From Paroedura picta (lineage: Eukaryota > Chordata > Lepidosauria > Squamata > Gekkonidae): 64,000 bases of DNA. The notes under the pieces were generated by a model. That model saw only the letters and a list, made by a program, of their open reading frames with translations, was not told the origin of the DNA and did not search any database. The DNA lies in contig NC_135375.1 in NCBI RefSeq assembly GCF_049243985.1, forward strand, positions 53,588,674 to 53,652,673, written 5' to 3'. This document shows, one piece after another, positions 1 to 13,031 of this stretch; position 1 is the stretch's first letter; every line of letters begins with the position of its first letter. A program made the position numbers and the translations under genes.

Positions 1-2439
1 TGCAAGTGGTTGATCTCAGACTTCTGCCAGGTGAGTTAGTTTTGAAGATCCATAAACAAGGATAAAAGATCTCTTTCCAAGAACCTTTGGTCAGATTCCC
101 TGCAGAGAAGTATTTGGAAGAGGAGCCCAGAAACCAGCTTGCATAGAGGGCCAATTTGAATAAAGCTGTTAGCATTGCAGTTTCAGATGGAGGAGGGATA
201 TGCATGCTACATAATTCCATGAAATATTACATGCCACTCCTGAATGTGGTGATAGTGTGGATCTCTGTCCTGAGGGATGGCATACCTATTTATACACATT
301 TCTCATGTGCATGCATTTTTATAGTGCTTCAATAACATGCACAACTTGTTAGTACAGAGTGATTTTAGGACAAGAAGAATGAGAATGCCCCTCTTATGCA
401 ACCTTCAACCATCTGTAAACAAAGCATTAGTATTGTCTCTCTCTCACTCTAGCCTGAGAACAGCATCAGTGTCATTAACTAATGGTTGTGGATATAAAAT
501 GCAAGGCTGCGACCATACATTCTTGAGCACAAGTCAAATTTAAGTCAGCCACATTTCTTCAGATAAATGGATTCAGGTCTGAAGCATGTATATGTGCATT
601 CTGTTATATTTTGTAAACTCTTTTTTTTTTTAATCATTCACTTTCTATCATGTGCTTATTTTAGGTCACACAGTACTGACAGCAATAAATGAAATTAACC
701 TCAGCTCTTTATTTTGATGAACTCGACAAAAAGTCCACAGAGAAACTGTGGAGGGGGGATGACTTTTCCCACTCCATCCAAAAAAACAACCCACGGACAA
801 AGCAGTGGTTGCCACTTGAAGGAAAGAAGTGCATCAAATTCCATTCAGATATAGAGACTCTCTACATATAGAAAGTGAAATATATGGAATGTTAGAGTGC
901 CTCAGGAGATAAACCAAGAAAAATGTTTACTTTGGCAGTGTTTGTAGCAGTGTTACTGCTGTGTAAGATATTTAGATATTTTTTAACAACTCACAGAGAA
1001 AAAGTAACTGCTAAGCAACAGAGAAAGCTAAACTTCCTTTTTGTCGTTGTTGCCTTCCACACTGACAGTGATCATTTTTTGTCACCTAGCACAAAAAGAA
1101 TCCAGATAAAGTGCAATGGTGGGGAGGATATGCAGGCACTTCAATGGAAATTGACTCTGATGTTATAAATCTCCAAAAACATTAAGTATGAATGCTGTGT
1201 AAATGACTAATAGAAGACACTGCAGTGATCAAAGAGCATTTTTGTGCCACATCATTCATGGAGGACTGTGGTATTTTATCACAGGGTTTTTCCATATTCT
1301 CATTTCCTTTGCTTATGTGTTCCTATTGCTTCAAGGATTTTTTCTCTTCTGCATGTGTTTTGCTCCCTCTGGTCAATTCAATATTACATCCATTTATGTT
1401 CTGCATATCTCCCTGTAGATGTAAACTGCAGGTTTTTATGCCAGAGGTAAACTGACTTACTTCTAACTAAGCCTAATTAGAATTAAATTGTAAGTGTGTG
1501 ATAGGTTTCTGGGCAGAGCAGGAGATAGGTCTTATTTGTTAATATTGGAATTTTTGTATATAGGTAATGAGGCTTATTTGCATGGATTTGTCTGTTGCCC
1601 ACAAATACTGTAGCTGAAGTTAAGCCTTGAAGCAACTCCAGCATGGCTCTATGTATAAACATCAGCCAAGTCAAGACAGATGGGCCAACTGCTAAACTTG
1701 GTGAAGCTGACAGAATGCTGCATTGGTGTACTTCTCTAGTAGTAATGCTGGGTCCAGTATAACCCTTGGGAGATGCACCAAAGCGTTCCAGTCCAAAGTC
1801 AGAGATACAGTTCAAGGTCAGGCCTGGAAGCAATCAGGAGTGTGATTAGAGACTGGTACAAAAATGGAGGCAGGAAGGTCAAGGTGTGGTTTGGAGGCAA
1901 TCCAAAGGTCCAACAGGTTAAAGTCAGGGTTTCAGAGAAGGCCAGGTAGGTCCTGCACACAGTTGATCCAATATTCACACACAATGTACCCACACTGACC
2001 TGCTGTTGCCAACCACTTATACAGGGCATGGCAATCCCCAAATCCTGAACCTGGAATTACTTCCAGAACTTGGGTCCCTGCATTTAGGTCTCATCCTGTG
2101 ATAACTAGCCTGTCCATGAGCACTACATCTTCTGTCTTTAAATTCCTGTTTTTGCTGCCATCTCCTTTGCTCTAATGGTGTGTGTGATTCAGGTGATCTG
2201 GATACTTGTTTTTCTGCTGATGGCTCAGGTGTGGGATGTTCATTATCAGGAGATGAATCTTCTGTACAATCTCCATCCAGAGACTGCTTCAGGCTTTTTG
2301 CTGATTACATTTGGATCCAAATTGATGGAACCAGAAGCCTGAGGAGTCCTTCTGCACCAAGGGCTGACTCATGACACATAGGCTTCTAACTGAATCAGAA
2401 TGTGTCAGCTGGATCCCATTGAAAATGGGGAGCATAATA
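1..2439. other. Intergenic, no gene recognised
   Basis: No open frame resembles a known protein. The part from about 1600 to 2400 is less AT-rich than its surroundings and has the look of an old interspersed repeat, but I could not assign it to a family. The rest is AT-rich single-copy-looking DNA. Confidence 0.5.
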
Positions 2440-2976
2440 TCCTTCAAGACCCCATTATCTCCATTTTATCAGGATTCGGTGTCAACTTGCTCACCCTTAG
2501 CCTATTAACTACAGCAAAAAGGCACTCAGTTTAAGATTTTGATAGAAGCACCATATGATTTGGATAAACAAATAGGGAGCTTCACGTTATCAGAATATTG
2601 ATGATAGCATCATCCAAAACCATGATTTCACCTTAGGGCTTTACACAGGAATTGAATAACATGAGCAACTTGGTTGAGTCCTGTGGAACTCCACAAGGCA
2701 GTCTCACTTGGATAGTTGATCTCCAAAAGAGTCCCTCTGCATCCTTACTATATTTAATCCAGTCCAGGGCACAAGCTTTAATCCCAACAGGTTATTCCAA
2801 ATGCCACAATAAAATGGCATGTTCACTGTATCAAAGGCTGATGACAGATCCAGTAAGAGCAACAAAGAAACTTCACTGATATAGTCTTTACATGCTTTCA
2901 ACAACCAAGGAAAGGATTGATCCAGTATACAGGTGGTGCTGTTCACAGCTCCTAAGATTTCATTGACATTCATCAT
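2440..2976 (-). mobile_element. L2-like LINE reverse-transcriptase fragment
   Basis: Read on the minus strand, short open stretches match the middle of an L2/CR1-group reverse transcriptase. There is an S-x-P-W-L-L-K-A box, then LLLLLDLSSAFDTVN (the first catalytic aspartate region, usually LDLSAAFDTVDH), then a degraded GTPQGS-like box just beyond. Both ends are lost and frames are broken by stops and shifts, so it is an old, dead copy. No neighbouring gene uses it. Confidence 0.8.
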
Positions 2977-3885
2977 GTTTAATGGAACAAATGATCTATA
3001 GATGTGTTGAGTGTTTTATTTGTATCACCACTTTCAAACAGCCAGCATCCAATTCAGAGTGTATTTGAAAGATTTTTTTCTACAAAGCTCTTTGCAGAAG
3101 TCACAACTAGTCTTTAGTTCCTTTGAATTCAAAGGTTCAGAATTAGGGTTCAACAGTTGCTAAACTACTCCCAGCTGTTACAATGGGTGCAAATCTGCTG
3201 ATGCAACAATAGCTACAAAGCAGATTTATCTGCCATTTCACTGCTGTATCAATGTTTGTGCAAAAAAAAATGGAGACTATATGACCATATTTAGTGTTTG
3301 GCAAATATTTCTAAAAATGTGTATTTTGGCTGAGAAAGGTAAAGAAAATATGTGAAAATGGTCCTGAATATGTTATATTTCAGTGTGAACGCACTAGCTT
3401 GTGTGTTCAAACTATCTCAACGCAGAAGCCTGTGCTGGAAAATAAATTTAACCCTCCACCAAAAGTATTGCAAAACAATTTCTTGCAGTAGATGGGGATG
3501 TTAGGTGAGGCTCATCAGAAGCAATTTCTGTGGGCTAGCACTTGTTGCTTTAAGAATGAGCCCAAGTCAATGGATTTGAAAATAGTAGAATATTCAGATT
3601 CTATTCTCAGTGGAGAATTAGAGGCAGTGCTAGGGTTTGGACCCTGGGATCCAGCATTGCTAGGAGCCCCCAAACGCAAGCTGTGGGTGGGGCGATTCAT
3701 CATCCAATTTCTTGGATTATTATCAATACCACCCATGGGGCAGATTCTTTTTAGAAAGGACAATCTTTTACTTTGCTGTAAAAGCATATTCCAACCACAA
3801 TTGCCCTGCCTTTTTGAAATGTTTGTTTCCAATAGGAAAACTTGGAACCACCTCCCCACCACTCAGCTGTTACTGAGACTTTCAT
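2977..3885. other. Intergenic, nothing recognised
   Basis: A 158-codon open frame at 3492-3968 (+) has no recognisable motif and is overlapped by equally long frames on the other strand. I see no gene here. Confidence 0.5.
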
Positions 3886-4166
3886 GGGTAACAGTAAGCA
3901 ATGGTTTAAAGAAGAAGAAAAGTTGGTTCTTATATGCCACTTTTTTTCTACCAGAAGGAGTCTCATAGTGATTTATATTAACCTTCCCTTTCCTCTCCCT
4001 ATAACAGACACCCTGCAAAGCTGTTGAGGCTGAGGTTATTGCTTGATCAGAACAGCTTTATCAGTGCTGTGGCAAGATCAAGGAAGAGCAGGAAATCAAA
4101 AATAGCTTGCCAGATTATAAATCATCATTCCTAATCACTACGCCAAGCTGGCTAGTCACTTTAAAC
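3886..4166 (-). mobile_element. tRNA-derived SINE with (TTC)n tail, diverged copy
   Basis: Reading on the minus strand, the copy begins with a tRNA-like head (AGCTTGGCGTAGTG at the right edge) and ends at the left in a CTTCTTCTT tail preceded by the conserved GGCATATAAGAACCAA box. It shares the same body as the copies at 34796-35087 and 55175-55468 but is clearly more diverged. This family is typical of squamates. Confidence 0.8.
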
Positions 4167-4292
4167 TCTTGCTTTCTGTTCCATCCATGAACCACCACAA
4201 GTTCATGGAAATTCATGATGGTTGACCCATGTGACAGACTGTGCTTTGAAAGCCTATAAGAGCTGTATAAACATGTGACAGTCTGTGAAGGG

Positions 4293-4335
4293 TTAATGCC
4301 TCTTAAAGGTACCACTGGACTCTGATTTTGTTTTG
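4293..4335 (+). mobile_element. Penelope-like element 3' tail scrap
   Basis: A short stretch (TTAAAGGTACCACTGGACTC and following bases) matches the conserved 3' end of the Penelope-like elements at 55600-55705 and 33818-33905. It is a fossil scrap only. Confidence 0.5.
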
Positions 4336-4345
4336 GTGTAGTTTG

Positions 4346-6157
4346 TGAAATTACTAAAGTTAACATAGAGTTATGATTGATTCACCTCTGATTTTATCAA
4401 TGATTTCACCTGATCTTTTACCCTCTATGTCTCTTCCTTCAAGCTTCTGGGCTGAGTCAGTATAAAAATATAATAACATGATAGGGTGCAACAGCCATAA
4501 GCCTTCAAATAAGAAGAAAGTAGATAAAAGGGGTTGTTCAACCAGAAAGGAAGGGAAAATGGAAGTAAAATTCTGCATGTGTGGGAGGGAAGGGGACGAG
4601 ATCACCATAATCCATCAGAAACTTACATTTGTGAACAATGAACACAGAAAAATTCATGATGAATTTTGCTTCATGGTTCGGTTCATGCTCATCCCTACCA
4701 CGTATTAGCATGTACAAAACTTGCATCCTCTTGTATCCTCATTAGGCCTCAGAAAATGAGAGGTTTAATACATTCCAATACAGCTATATCATACCAATAT
4801 AAAACTGCCATTGGATAATCTATCTGATGTGTATTGATAGTTTCATTAATTCTAAAACCATCCATGACCAATAGTATTTAAAAAGTACAGTGCCAACAGC
4901 ATCAATTATTTCAGACTTCACCATGCTGAATAAGACCACATCTCTTTGCACCAATAGGAACAGGGATAGCAAACTCATTGTTCCTGTTCAAGATGCAAGG
5001 AAAGAACTTACAGCTCAAATACACATCTAAAACAATGGCCAAATTATTATGGATACCAAGCTTACCACCAGACACAAACTGCTCATCTTCTGTCTGTTTG
5101 GGTGGTGTCAAGTAAGACACAGTTGTAATGCACCAATCCAAGCAGAAACCAATGTTTTACCCATCTGCAAATAAGTGGGCCACATGACTGAAACAGAAGG
5201 GATCCAACAACCTAGGTAGAAATGAGCAATAACGGAGCACCATTGTTTTAGCATGATTCTACAACAATGGTATTTATATTGCATTATATTGCACTAAATC
5301 TAGTTCTTCCCCATGTTGGCTGAAAGATGGTAGTGGGGGGGGGGGAGAGAATCAAAGACATTTACTTATTTACAGACAACATGTTAGTCATATGGGAACT
5401 TCAATTTAAGCATGTCTGGAAAGAAACATCTTAATTTTCATGCCAACTAGAATGCTTAATAGGACTCACACAGCTCTCAAGAACCAGCACTGGACATTAG
5501 TATTAAAAAAGTTAATAAGACACAACTGCAGTGATGTTCTTCAAAGCTTTGAAAATGGGACGGGAGCTGCAATCAAAGCATCAGATTGCAACAAATGAGG
5601 TCTGCCATCCTCTGAATTCATTATGGGAAACACCACAGCATTACAGGAATGGATGCTTGAGATGGAGCCATTAAGACATTTTCCTTCAGTTGTTCAACAA
5701 AGTACTTGTGGGGAGAAAATACCTATAACTAATTCAAGGCAAGAAAAGGCAGCAATTTAAAAACTAAAAGTTTCTTGTTTCTCCCTCAGTAAAACAAAAA
5801 ATGCTATAAGTGCCACCTCCTGGAGATTTAACTCTATTACAGTAAACTAGCTTTACTGTCCTAAACCCAAACTGAGAAAGTTATAAAAACAGGTTACAGT
5901 TTCCACAAAATTGCAAAAAAACAAACAAAACATGACATAATTCTGATTCAAAAGCACATATTTATATAGCCCAATATAGCTTCCTTCAACAATGCATAGA
6001 ACCTGGCTGAAGTGGAGCAAAAAATTTCACTTGAATGACATCACACTCTTCTGTATACCTGATATGTAAACACAAAGGTCTGGATTTTCCTCATATCCAG
6101 TTCTACAAATATATCCTCACTGTTAGAATTTAAACAAAAATATTCCAAATACAATAG
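4346..6157. other. Intergenic, nothing recognised
   Basis: AT-rich DNA with a G homopolymer near 5337. No coding or repeat signature that I can name. Confidence 0.5.
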
Positions 6158-6295
6158 AATGGGATTCCCTACCTTTTTTGAGTGTGTGGGCACCTGCAGA
6201 ATTCTAGCATAGAGTGGTGAACACAACCACAAAATGGCTGCCACAGAAGGTGGAGCTAACTGCAAAATGGATGCCAGAGGAGGTATATCCAATAA
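6158..6295 (+). mobile_element. hAT-like non-autonomous element remnant
   Basis: The stretch reads TTCCCTACCTTTTTTGAGTG, then a GTGGGCACC box, then CACAAAATGGCTGCC and a second CAAAATGG. This order is that of a common amniote short hAT element that starts CAGGGGTTCCCAAAC. The far end is lost, so no target duplication can be read. Confidence 0.5.
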
Positions 6296-6739
6296 AATAC
6301 CTCGTTATGCATAATTCCAATATTAACTCTTCATCATTTCAGGCTGAGCTTAACAGGATGCCTTTTTAAATTAATGTTTCAAAATATTTTCTTGCATACA
6401 CACAGTTTACCTTTAGTCCCATGATTATCACTGTGCTGTGGTGAGAACTGCTACTGAAGCAACTTTTAAAAACTATACATACATATGAAACTCTATTTTC
6501 TATAGAGCTGAGTGACCTGAAGTGAGAAAGGAGATATCTAGAGCAGTATTTGTAGAAGACTCAGAATGAATCCTACAGTGCATGCTATAGAATTCCCTGG
6601 AAATCTATGACACAGCAGTAACACATGCAAAGAATTTTTTCTTAAGAAACACCATTGTGTCAGGTTATTGACCTAAGGCTGAACCTTTAAATTTGCAGAC
6701 ACAAGTTTGTTATTACAATATTGGGGAGTTTTTTGCTGA

Positions 6740-7550
6740 TAAAAATATTTCAATTTAGATGCTGGTTATAATTTGGTTCAAATAGAAGAAATACCTCATG
6801 TATTAGCTGGCCTAGTTTCTATCCAGTTAACTGTGATGGATGTTGACAAGATCTGGGGATCTGTGAAGACCCCCCCCCCCTTTGCTCTGGATCCTAGTCC
6901 ATATTGGTTGTTGAAATCATGTAAATATCATCTTAATGAGTCCTTGATGTCCATTATAAATGGCTCACTGTCTCAGGGCACCTTTCCCCTATCCATTATT
7001 TATAAACCATCCCTACAGAAGAATGATGTGGCCAGTTATTGCCCAACCTCCAGTCTGCCTTTCCTGGGCAAGACGATTGAGAAAGCAGTTGCTGAACAAC
7101 TCCCAGTCTTCCTGGATGACTAATCTGCTCCAGACCCTTCTTGCTCTGGCTTCAGGCCTGGCATGGGAACCAAGATGGGTTGCGATGACAATCTTCTCCT
7201 GAATGTAGACAAGGGCTGTTTATTGCTCTTGCTTGATTTATCAACAGTCTTTGATACTGTGTACCATGCTTGGAAGTAGTAGGAGGGATCAGATGATGTG
7301 CTTTGGAACAATTTAAATCTTTCCTTATATGTTGGGCTCAGTTTGAGATGAGTTGTCATCATTTTGGAATTTGTCTTGTGGGGTTATCCATGGGTTTGGA
7401 TTTGGTTGTCATCAATGTGCTGACCATATCTAGCTCTATATTTCATTATCCAAATTGCCTGGTGATGTGGTAGAAGTGTTGTGCCACTGCCTGGCTGCTA
7501 TGGTTAAATGGGTATGGCTGAATAAGTTAAAACTTTGCAGTGAAGAGAGT
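6740..7550 (+). mobile_element. L2-like LINE, central reverse-transcriptase fragment
   Basis: In order on the plus strand: a D-P-S-P-Y-W-L-L-K-S box, GSLSQGTFPL, a degraded NYRPIS box followed by LPFLGKTIEKAVAEQL, then LLLLDLSTVFDTV with the first catalytic region, and finally a region just before the YADD box. These are the reverse-transcriptase blocks of the L2 clade. A C homopolymer near 6870 and several stops and shifts break the frame. It is 5' and 3' truncated and dead. Confidence 0.88.
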
Positions 7551-9899
7551 GATTCCCTACCTTCCAAACTGGGCTACTGCAGAAGCAACGCTTTAACGTC
7601 TGCACTGCAAAAGGGAGAGAAGAAAGAGCTAATTTTTCTCCTTTCCTCTGAAGCCCAAGCCAACAGATTGCATTGGAAAGAAATGGAATCAGCTAGGCTT
7701 CAGATCAACACCTCTCCTCGCAGGTATTTTCTGCATCTCAGCAAGTCTGGAACTATTCTGGATGGGAAATCAGAAGAGCCTGACTTTTAGCTAACTGCCT
7801 GAAACGTGGCTCCTGATCTCTCCCAGCCCCCCACCAATCCCATTTGCTAGGTACAGAACAAAATAACTTAGCAGGTGATCAGAAGACAAATCCTCACTGA
7901 TTTTTCATGAATACTGACAGTCCATCAATTAAGTAGCTTTTTGATCTAGCACTGGAATGAAAAGTGAATGGAACTGTCAGGCATTTGAGCACTCATAAAA
8001 TAAAGCACTGATATAAGTATCAGCACACCTTGAGGAGCAGGCTAGTCTAATATACCCGAACCATCTTCTGCCTAAAGTAAGGTTCCAGTGAAGATTTGAC
8101 CTCATTCTCTGTGTATTGCTCTTTACCATTATTCAAAGGGCCTGAAGGTAAAGTGCCTGTTAGATGGGAGAATGCACTGAAAGCTTTTCCTCCTGACTGG
8201 TTTTCAAATGCCTCTTGAAATGTGGTATTCATTGTCATTTTGTTGCTGATCCTGTTTTTTTTATTATTATTTCACCACCTCATCAACCAAATCTTCCTTG
8301 AGCTGTGCAACTGCAGAAGTGAAAAATGTCACCATTCAAGTTTGGGAAGATGAAATCAGATAGCTTTGCACATAAGAGCATGGAAGCATCACAGTTCCCA
8401 CTTCATTTTCTTTCAGGTGTAGGAAAGTAATAAAAGGATTTTTTTGGGGGGGGGAACCCTGGTGCTTCTGATGTCGCCCAAATCTTTTCACCCTGCTGAG
8501 AGCAGCAGGATGTTTTATTTTACGTAACATTCCTGTAATGTGGAAATTCAACCTGGGAGTTCAGCATTTTATAATAGCTTTCTGAACAGACATATTGTTA
8601 TAATTCTGAACTCAGTTTGCTCAAGATTCCCCAATCTCTTAACCTATGCACTAATTTCTCATTCCCTTAGCACACTGTGTTGGGAATTTGCCATTTTTGT
8701 AGATACCAAAAGTGCTTTGTCATGCTAAGCAAGAATCAATAGCCTTAAACATCAAAACATTGTCCATAAATACCACCAACTCCCCTGAAGCAATTATGAT
8801 AAAGGGGAAAACAGGCTGTGTAAAATACAGGGAATCAAGTGTTATGATGCAAACTAGAAGGATAAGTAAGTTAAATGATTATTGTAATGTCTCCCTAGCC
8901 AGGTCATTCAGTTATAAACAGCTGTAAATGTATGTCCCATCACTTGAAAGAACGTGAAATGCTGCAAAATCAATGAAATCAGGTTCAAAGTTCTAAGACA
9001 GGAAGCAATAACTTTCTTGTCTCAGCTTGACTGACTTTACAATTGCAGTTGCTAAAGAAGTGAAATTCTTGAACTTGAAAATTCATCAAGCTGTTTCTAC
9101 TAATTAGTCATCAGGATGCACAGAACAGATTCCAGAAACTTTCTAGCATTTAGTGAGGGTTCTTTTTCTCCCTTTAAAGTCTTTCACATCCTAAGATTTT
9201 GTTGTTCTTGCATAGTAGGTTCTGGGAAGATTTGGTTATGCGATGTCATTAAACTGTGTTTCATTGGCTTTTAACTGTCAAAGGGAACATTGCTTTTTGT
9301 TCATTAATTCTGCCTAGCATCTCTTCCGACATTAGCACTATTAAGACAAACAACAAAAAGCAGAACTAAAGCAGGATGTTGTCCTCATCTGAATGTTTTT
9401 AAAGTATAGAACAAAAAAGTTCTTTATTCCCTAGACCTAATTAGAGAATGCAAATCATTGAGAAATCACACAATCTCCATTAATGAACTGAAAGAAGAAT
9501 TAAATGGGTGTTAATTAAATATGCTGATGATGCTACATTAAATGTGAATACTAGTAAAAAATATTCAATGTTGTCAAGATGTCAGAACAATGAAGAATAA
9601 AATCTAATTTAAAAGGGGTGAAACCCATTACAACTTCTGACAACACTATGAGGACCAATGAAGTAAAAAGTGAGGCCCAATTAAGGAAAAGTAAAAGGCC
9701 AGGTCCACAGCAGACAGCAGTAACCGGCTGAGTCAGAAGAAAGAACAATTTTAATTTGCAAATTTTAACAAAGTCAAATGTCTTATGTGATTTGGTGACT
9801 TTTCAGTGTTCGAGGGATCTATTGCAAATCAGACATCCTGCTGTTCTTTACTTTAACAGGTACACAGTGGTAGAATACTGACATCCCTGAAGTTTCATT
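7551..9899. other. Intergenic, nothing firmly recognised
   Basis: A 63-codon minus frame at 8047-8238 and a 111-codon plus frame at 7455-7790 have no motif I recognise. A stretch near 9510-9545 reads KYADDATLN and may be a LINE scrap. There is a G homopolymer near 8447. Confidence 0.45.
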
Positions 9900-10575
9900 T
9901 TGAAGATCACAACATTGGTTGCCAGTTGCTGTCTAGATCAGGTTCAAGGTTTTGGTTCTGACCTTTAAGGCCTTACTCAGTTTGGGACCCACATATCTGG
10001 GGACCACCTATCACTCTATGCCCCCCACAGGGCTCTACGCTCTGCGGGTGATACTCTATTGGTCATTCCAGGCCCCAGGGAAGCATGCCTGGCCTCAACG
10101 TGGGGGATTAAGCTCCCAGGAGAGCTGCGGGCCCTACGCAGCATTCTGCAGGGCCTGCAAGATGGAGCTCTTCCGCCCCGTCTATGGTTGAGGCCGGAGT
10201 CAGTGAGGAAGATGGAGAGGTCCCCCTTTCTATTCTATTCTATTCTATTCTATTCTATTCTATTCTATTCTATTCTATTCTATTCTATTCATGTTATTTA
10301 TTCCATCTTATTGCTTAGTGCTACTAACATCTGGTACTATTTTACACTCAGATATTCAGACCTCCTTCCTGCCATCCTGTTGAGTAGTTAGCGTGTGTGT
10401 GGGGGGGGGGTGGTTTTATATTTGTTGTCATGTTATCTTATTGAATTATTATGATTGTAAGGGGTTTTATGTCCTTTAATGGGGTTTTTAAATGGTTTTA
10501 TGGACTTTGTCACCCACCACAAGCTGGCCTCGGGAGTGGTGGGAAATAAATATAAATATAAAATAAAATATATAT
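9900..10575 (+). mobile_element. L2-like LINE 3' end with internal pentanucleotide repeat
   Basis: The copy covers the last part of the L2 ORF2 and the 3' UTR. Recognisable features are HWLPV-like and FKVLVLTFKAL-like blocks, a degraded C-terminal CRACKMELF block ending near 10190, the GGCCTCGGGAGTGGTGGGAAA hallmark before the end, and an (AAATA)n-type tail at 10555-10575. A (TTCTA)n run interrupts the 3' UTR. Confidence 0.85.
10227..10290. repeat. (TTCTA)n microsatellite, about 13 units
   Basis: Perfect tandem pentanucleotide inside the L2 3' UTR. The perfect phase suggests recent expansion. Confidence 0.97.
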
Positions 10576-10639
10576 ATTTTTAAAAGATTCTTGAATCCTG
10601 ATTCATATTGTTACATCACCATTTACACATCGGTAAACT

Positions 10640-10845
10640 GTCAGGGACAGCCCAGGCTTGTCCAATCTTGTTAGATGGCGCAAGCCAAGCAGGATCAACC
10701 CTGATCACTATTTGGATGAGAGACCACCAAGGAATACAAGGGTAGCTACACAGTGGTAGGCAATGACAAACAATCTCCAAACATCTCTTGCCTTGAAAAC
10801 CTTAAGGGGTCACTATAAGCCCACTGCAATTTGACAACAGAAACA
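10640..10845 (+). mobile_element. 5S-rRNA-derived SINE
   Basis: The 5' part follows 5S rRNA: AAGCCAAGCAGGATCAACCC, then a TATTTGGATGAGAGACCACC block corresponding to box C and the TTGGATGGGAGACCGCC region of 5S rRNA, then a GGAATACAAGGG block. The non-5S body follows (GGCAATGACAAAC, TCTTGCCTTGAAAACC). It is a known lizard SINE type. It is a diverged copy and not a functional 5S gene. Confidence 0.88.
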
Positions 10846-11739
10846 AAACAAAACAGCAAAAATTATTAATAAGGTGGAGGCAAACAGCTGGCTCATTAGA
10901 AAATAATGGCATGCACGCAGAAATAGTAGCCTGTTGCCTGTATTAACCATAAAGCATTAAAAGAGTTAATGTTAAGGGTATATTTTAGAAATGTCATGTG
11001 CAATATGTTTAGGGTACTCTTTGTACAGTAGGTTTCATTTGCGCCCAATACAAAAAGAACTCAGATAGCACCTAAAATACTGGAGAAGGAAGGATGCAAA
11101 GACATTGATCCAATAGCCTGCAGTTACTCATATGCATCTCTAGTACTATTTAGTACTCATGAATCTCTGTGGAGTCAGAGAGCACAAAGTGACAAAAATA
11201 ATACCAATTTTATGGGAGCAGAAGTCTTCAGAAGTCTGTCCTATGTTATTCAGTGGTGCTTACACCAGATAAAGTGGGATTGCATGCAGTCTGCCATGTA
11301 ATTCGGAGATAAATTTTAGATAGAGCACCAGAGATAAAATATTGGGTAATATTATTTAGTGGCTGAAGCACACATACTATTTCCACACATTATTACAAAT
11401 CCATGTCACTCCATGACCATCTTCCTCAAATTCTACCATTGCCTTCTTGGATGGTTAACTGACATTATTTACTAAAGCAGACAAAAATGAAATTAACCAT
11501 ATTGATTCATTAGGGGAAAAATCATGGAGCAATAGTATTTATATATGTTGTAACCAAAATAGAAGAGATTAACAGTTGATTTCAATGGACTACATTGTCC
11601 ATTATGGAATACAGTTGCAGGACCAAACTAAGTGCACATGTTCCAAATAAAGGCTAATAATATCTATTTGAATTTCAATAACAGATACAATTTGTCAGTC
11701 ATGGTGCTGTTGAGGGCAAATGTGTTAAAGCAGAACCTA
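10846..11739. other. Intergenic, nothing recognised
   Basis: AT-rich DNA with no recognisable coding or repeat signature. Confidence 0.5.
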
Positions 11740-11935
11740 ATCAAGTTAAACTAATTAGAGAAAACACTATTACCACTAATTTGCTTCTCCATATTCTTCC
11801 CAGATTGTCTTACCGTGTATCTTTTGCCTGTGGTTGCTAACATCATCTGTTCCCTGGACAGAAATGTGAAATAATTTAGGATAGCAGCTGCAAGATTTCA
11901 CTCATTTTGAAACTCAGATACTAAAAAACATAACC
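11740..11935 (-). repeat. Unclassified dispersed repeat, copy 1
   Basis: The reverse complement of this stretch matches 33668-33826 plus 33905-33930 over nearly its whole length (shared blocks such as CCAGGGAACAGATGATGTT and GCAAATTAGTGGTAAT). Copy 2 has a Penelope tail inserted; this copy shows the uninterrupted state. Family not known to me. Confidence 0.7.
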
Positions 11936-12787
11936 ACCAAGTTTCTCTGTATTAAATTTAGAAATACAATGGGAAACTAATGCGTTTAAATCTATGTATG
12001 CATTGCACATGCATCCACAAGAGATTCTGCTGCTCTGTGGGAGTATACAGTCCCTTTCCATCTTTAGGAGTCAGTGCAGCAAACAAAATGATTGGCCCTT
12101 TTAAACAGAGAAAGCTGTCAGATAAATTGGTGGAGTGGGGTGGGGAAAAGGCAGCACGGAGCACTTGCCTCCACTATACTGTCACACCGGCAATCACATA
12201 GAAATTATGACAAAGTGCAGTCTAGTCTGGAGCAGGGATCCAGTCATCTCCAATCCCACATATTGCCATCAGGACCACCATGGGTTGGCAGTGGCAAACA
12301 GAAACTGTATCCAATTGCTTTCCCACTATATGCTATCTCCAGAGCACTGGGGTATTGTAGGGATTACAGGTAAGACAGTAGTATATATATGTATTACATA
12401 AAGAAAGCCCTGAGTTCAAATATCCAGTTAAAAGGCTTGGCGGGGGGGGGGGGGCATGATCCTCTATCAGTCTAGATCAGCAAAATTCAGTGGTTTGGTA
12501 TCTACCCAATATTTAAGTTGGCAGATGGTTCGTCCCACCTAGAAACAGGAACAGCTTGAGGAAGAGGTAAGTTGTAAACCTCTTTGAAGTGCTGGCAAAG
12601 CGCCTTTCGATTGGCCCCTCACCAGGACAGACCAAAATTCTATCTAGCCAGGGGCAATCTGGAGTAATGGCTGCCAGTCTGCTCCTGACCACCAAAGGGA
12701 GAGGAGGTCAGTAGGGCTGCCGAGGAGGATGAGAACAGAGGCTTGGACAGGCTGTGCCAGCTCTTTTCGTCCTAAGGCCGTCCTAAC
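11936..12787. other. Intergenic, no gene
   Basis: Contains a G homopolymer near 12442 and, from about 12480, DNA of rising GC content that continues on the far side of the palindromic MITE. It may belong to the Helitron that ends at 14594. Confidence 0.4.
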
Positions 12788-13031
12788 TAGGCTTGTGCGA
12801 TTTGGCCGCTTTGGCGGCCGTTCCCTCCGGGCGCAGCCAGCACCACACCGTGGGGGGAGGGCGGTGCCGACAGCGGCGTGACAGCGGGTACAACCACGCA
12901 GGCACGGAATTCTGTGCCTGCGTGGTTGATCCCGTTGTCACATCGCTGCTGGCACCACCCTCCCCCCGCGGCGCGGCGCTGGCTGCGCCCGGAGGGAACG
13001 GCCGCCAAAGCGGCCGAATCGCACAAGCCTA
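12788..13031. mobile_element. Palindromic hAT-type MITE
   Basis: The whole 244 bp is one inverted repeat with arms of about 120 bp that meet near 12909 at GGCACGGAATTCTGTGCC. The tips are TAGGCTTGTGCGATT. The element is flanked by a perfect 8-bp target duplication GTCCTAAC (12780-12787 and 13032-13039), the hAT signature. It is strongly GC- and CpG-rich, unlike its surroundings. Because of the symmetry both strands carry a 79-codon open frame of almost the same sequence; these are not genes. Confidence 0.93.

Noticed and set aside
3492-3968. 158-codon plus-strand frame in intergenic DNA
   Set aside because: No motif, overlapping frames on the opposite strand of similar length, no splice or neighbour support.
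10640-10760. Possible functional 5S rRNA gene
   Set aside because: The 5S similarity is partial and diverged and runs into the SINE body; no terminator in the right place.
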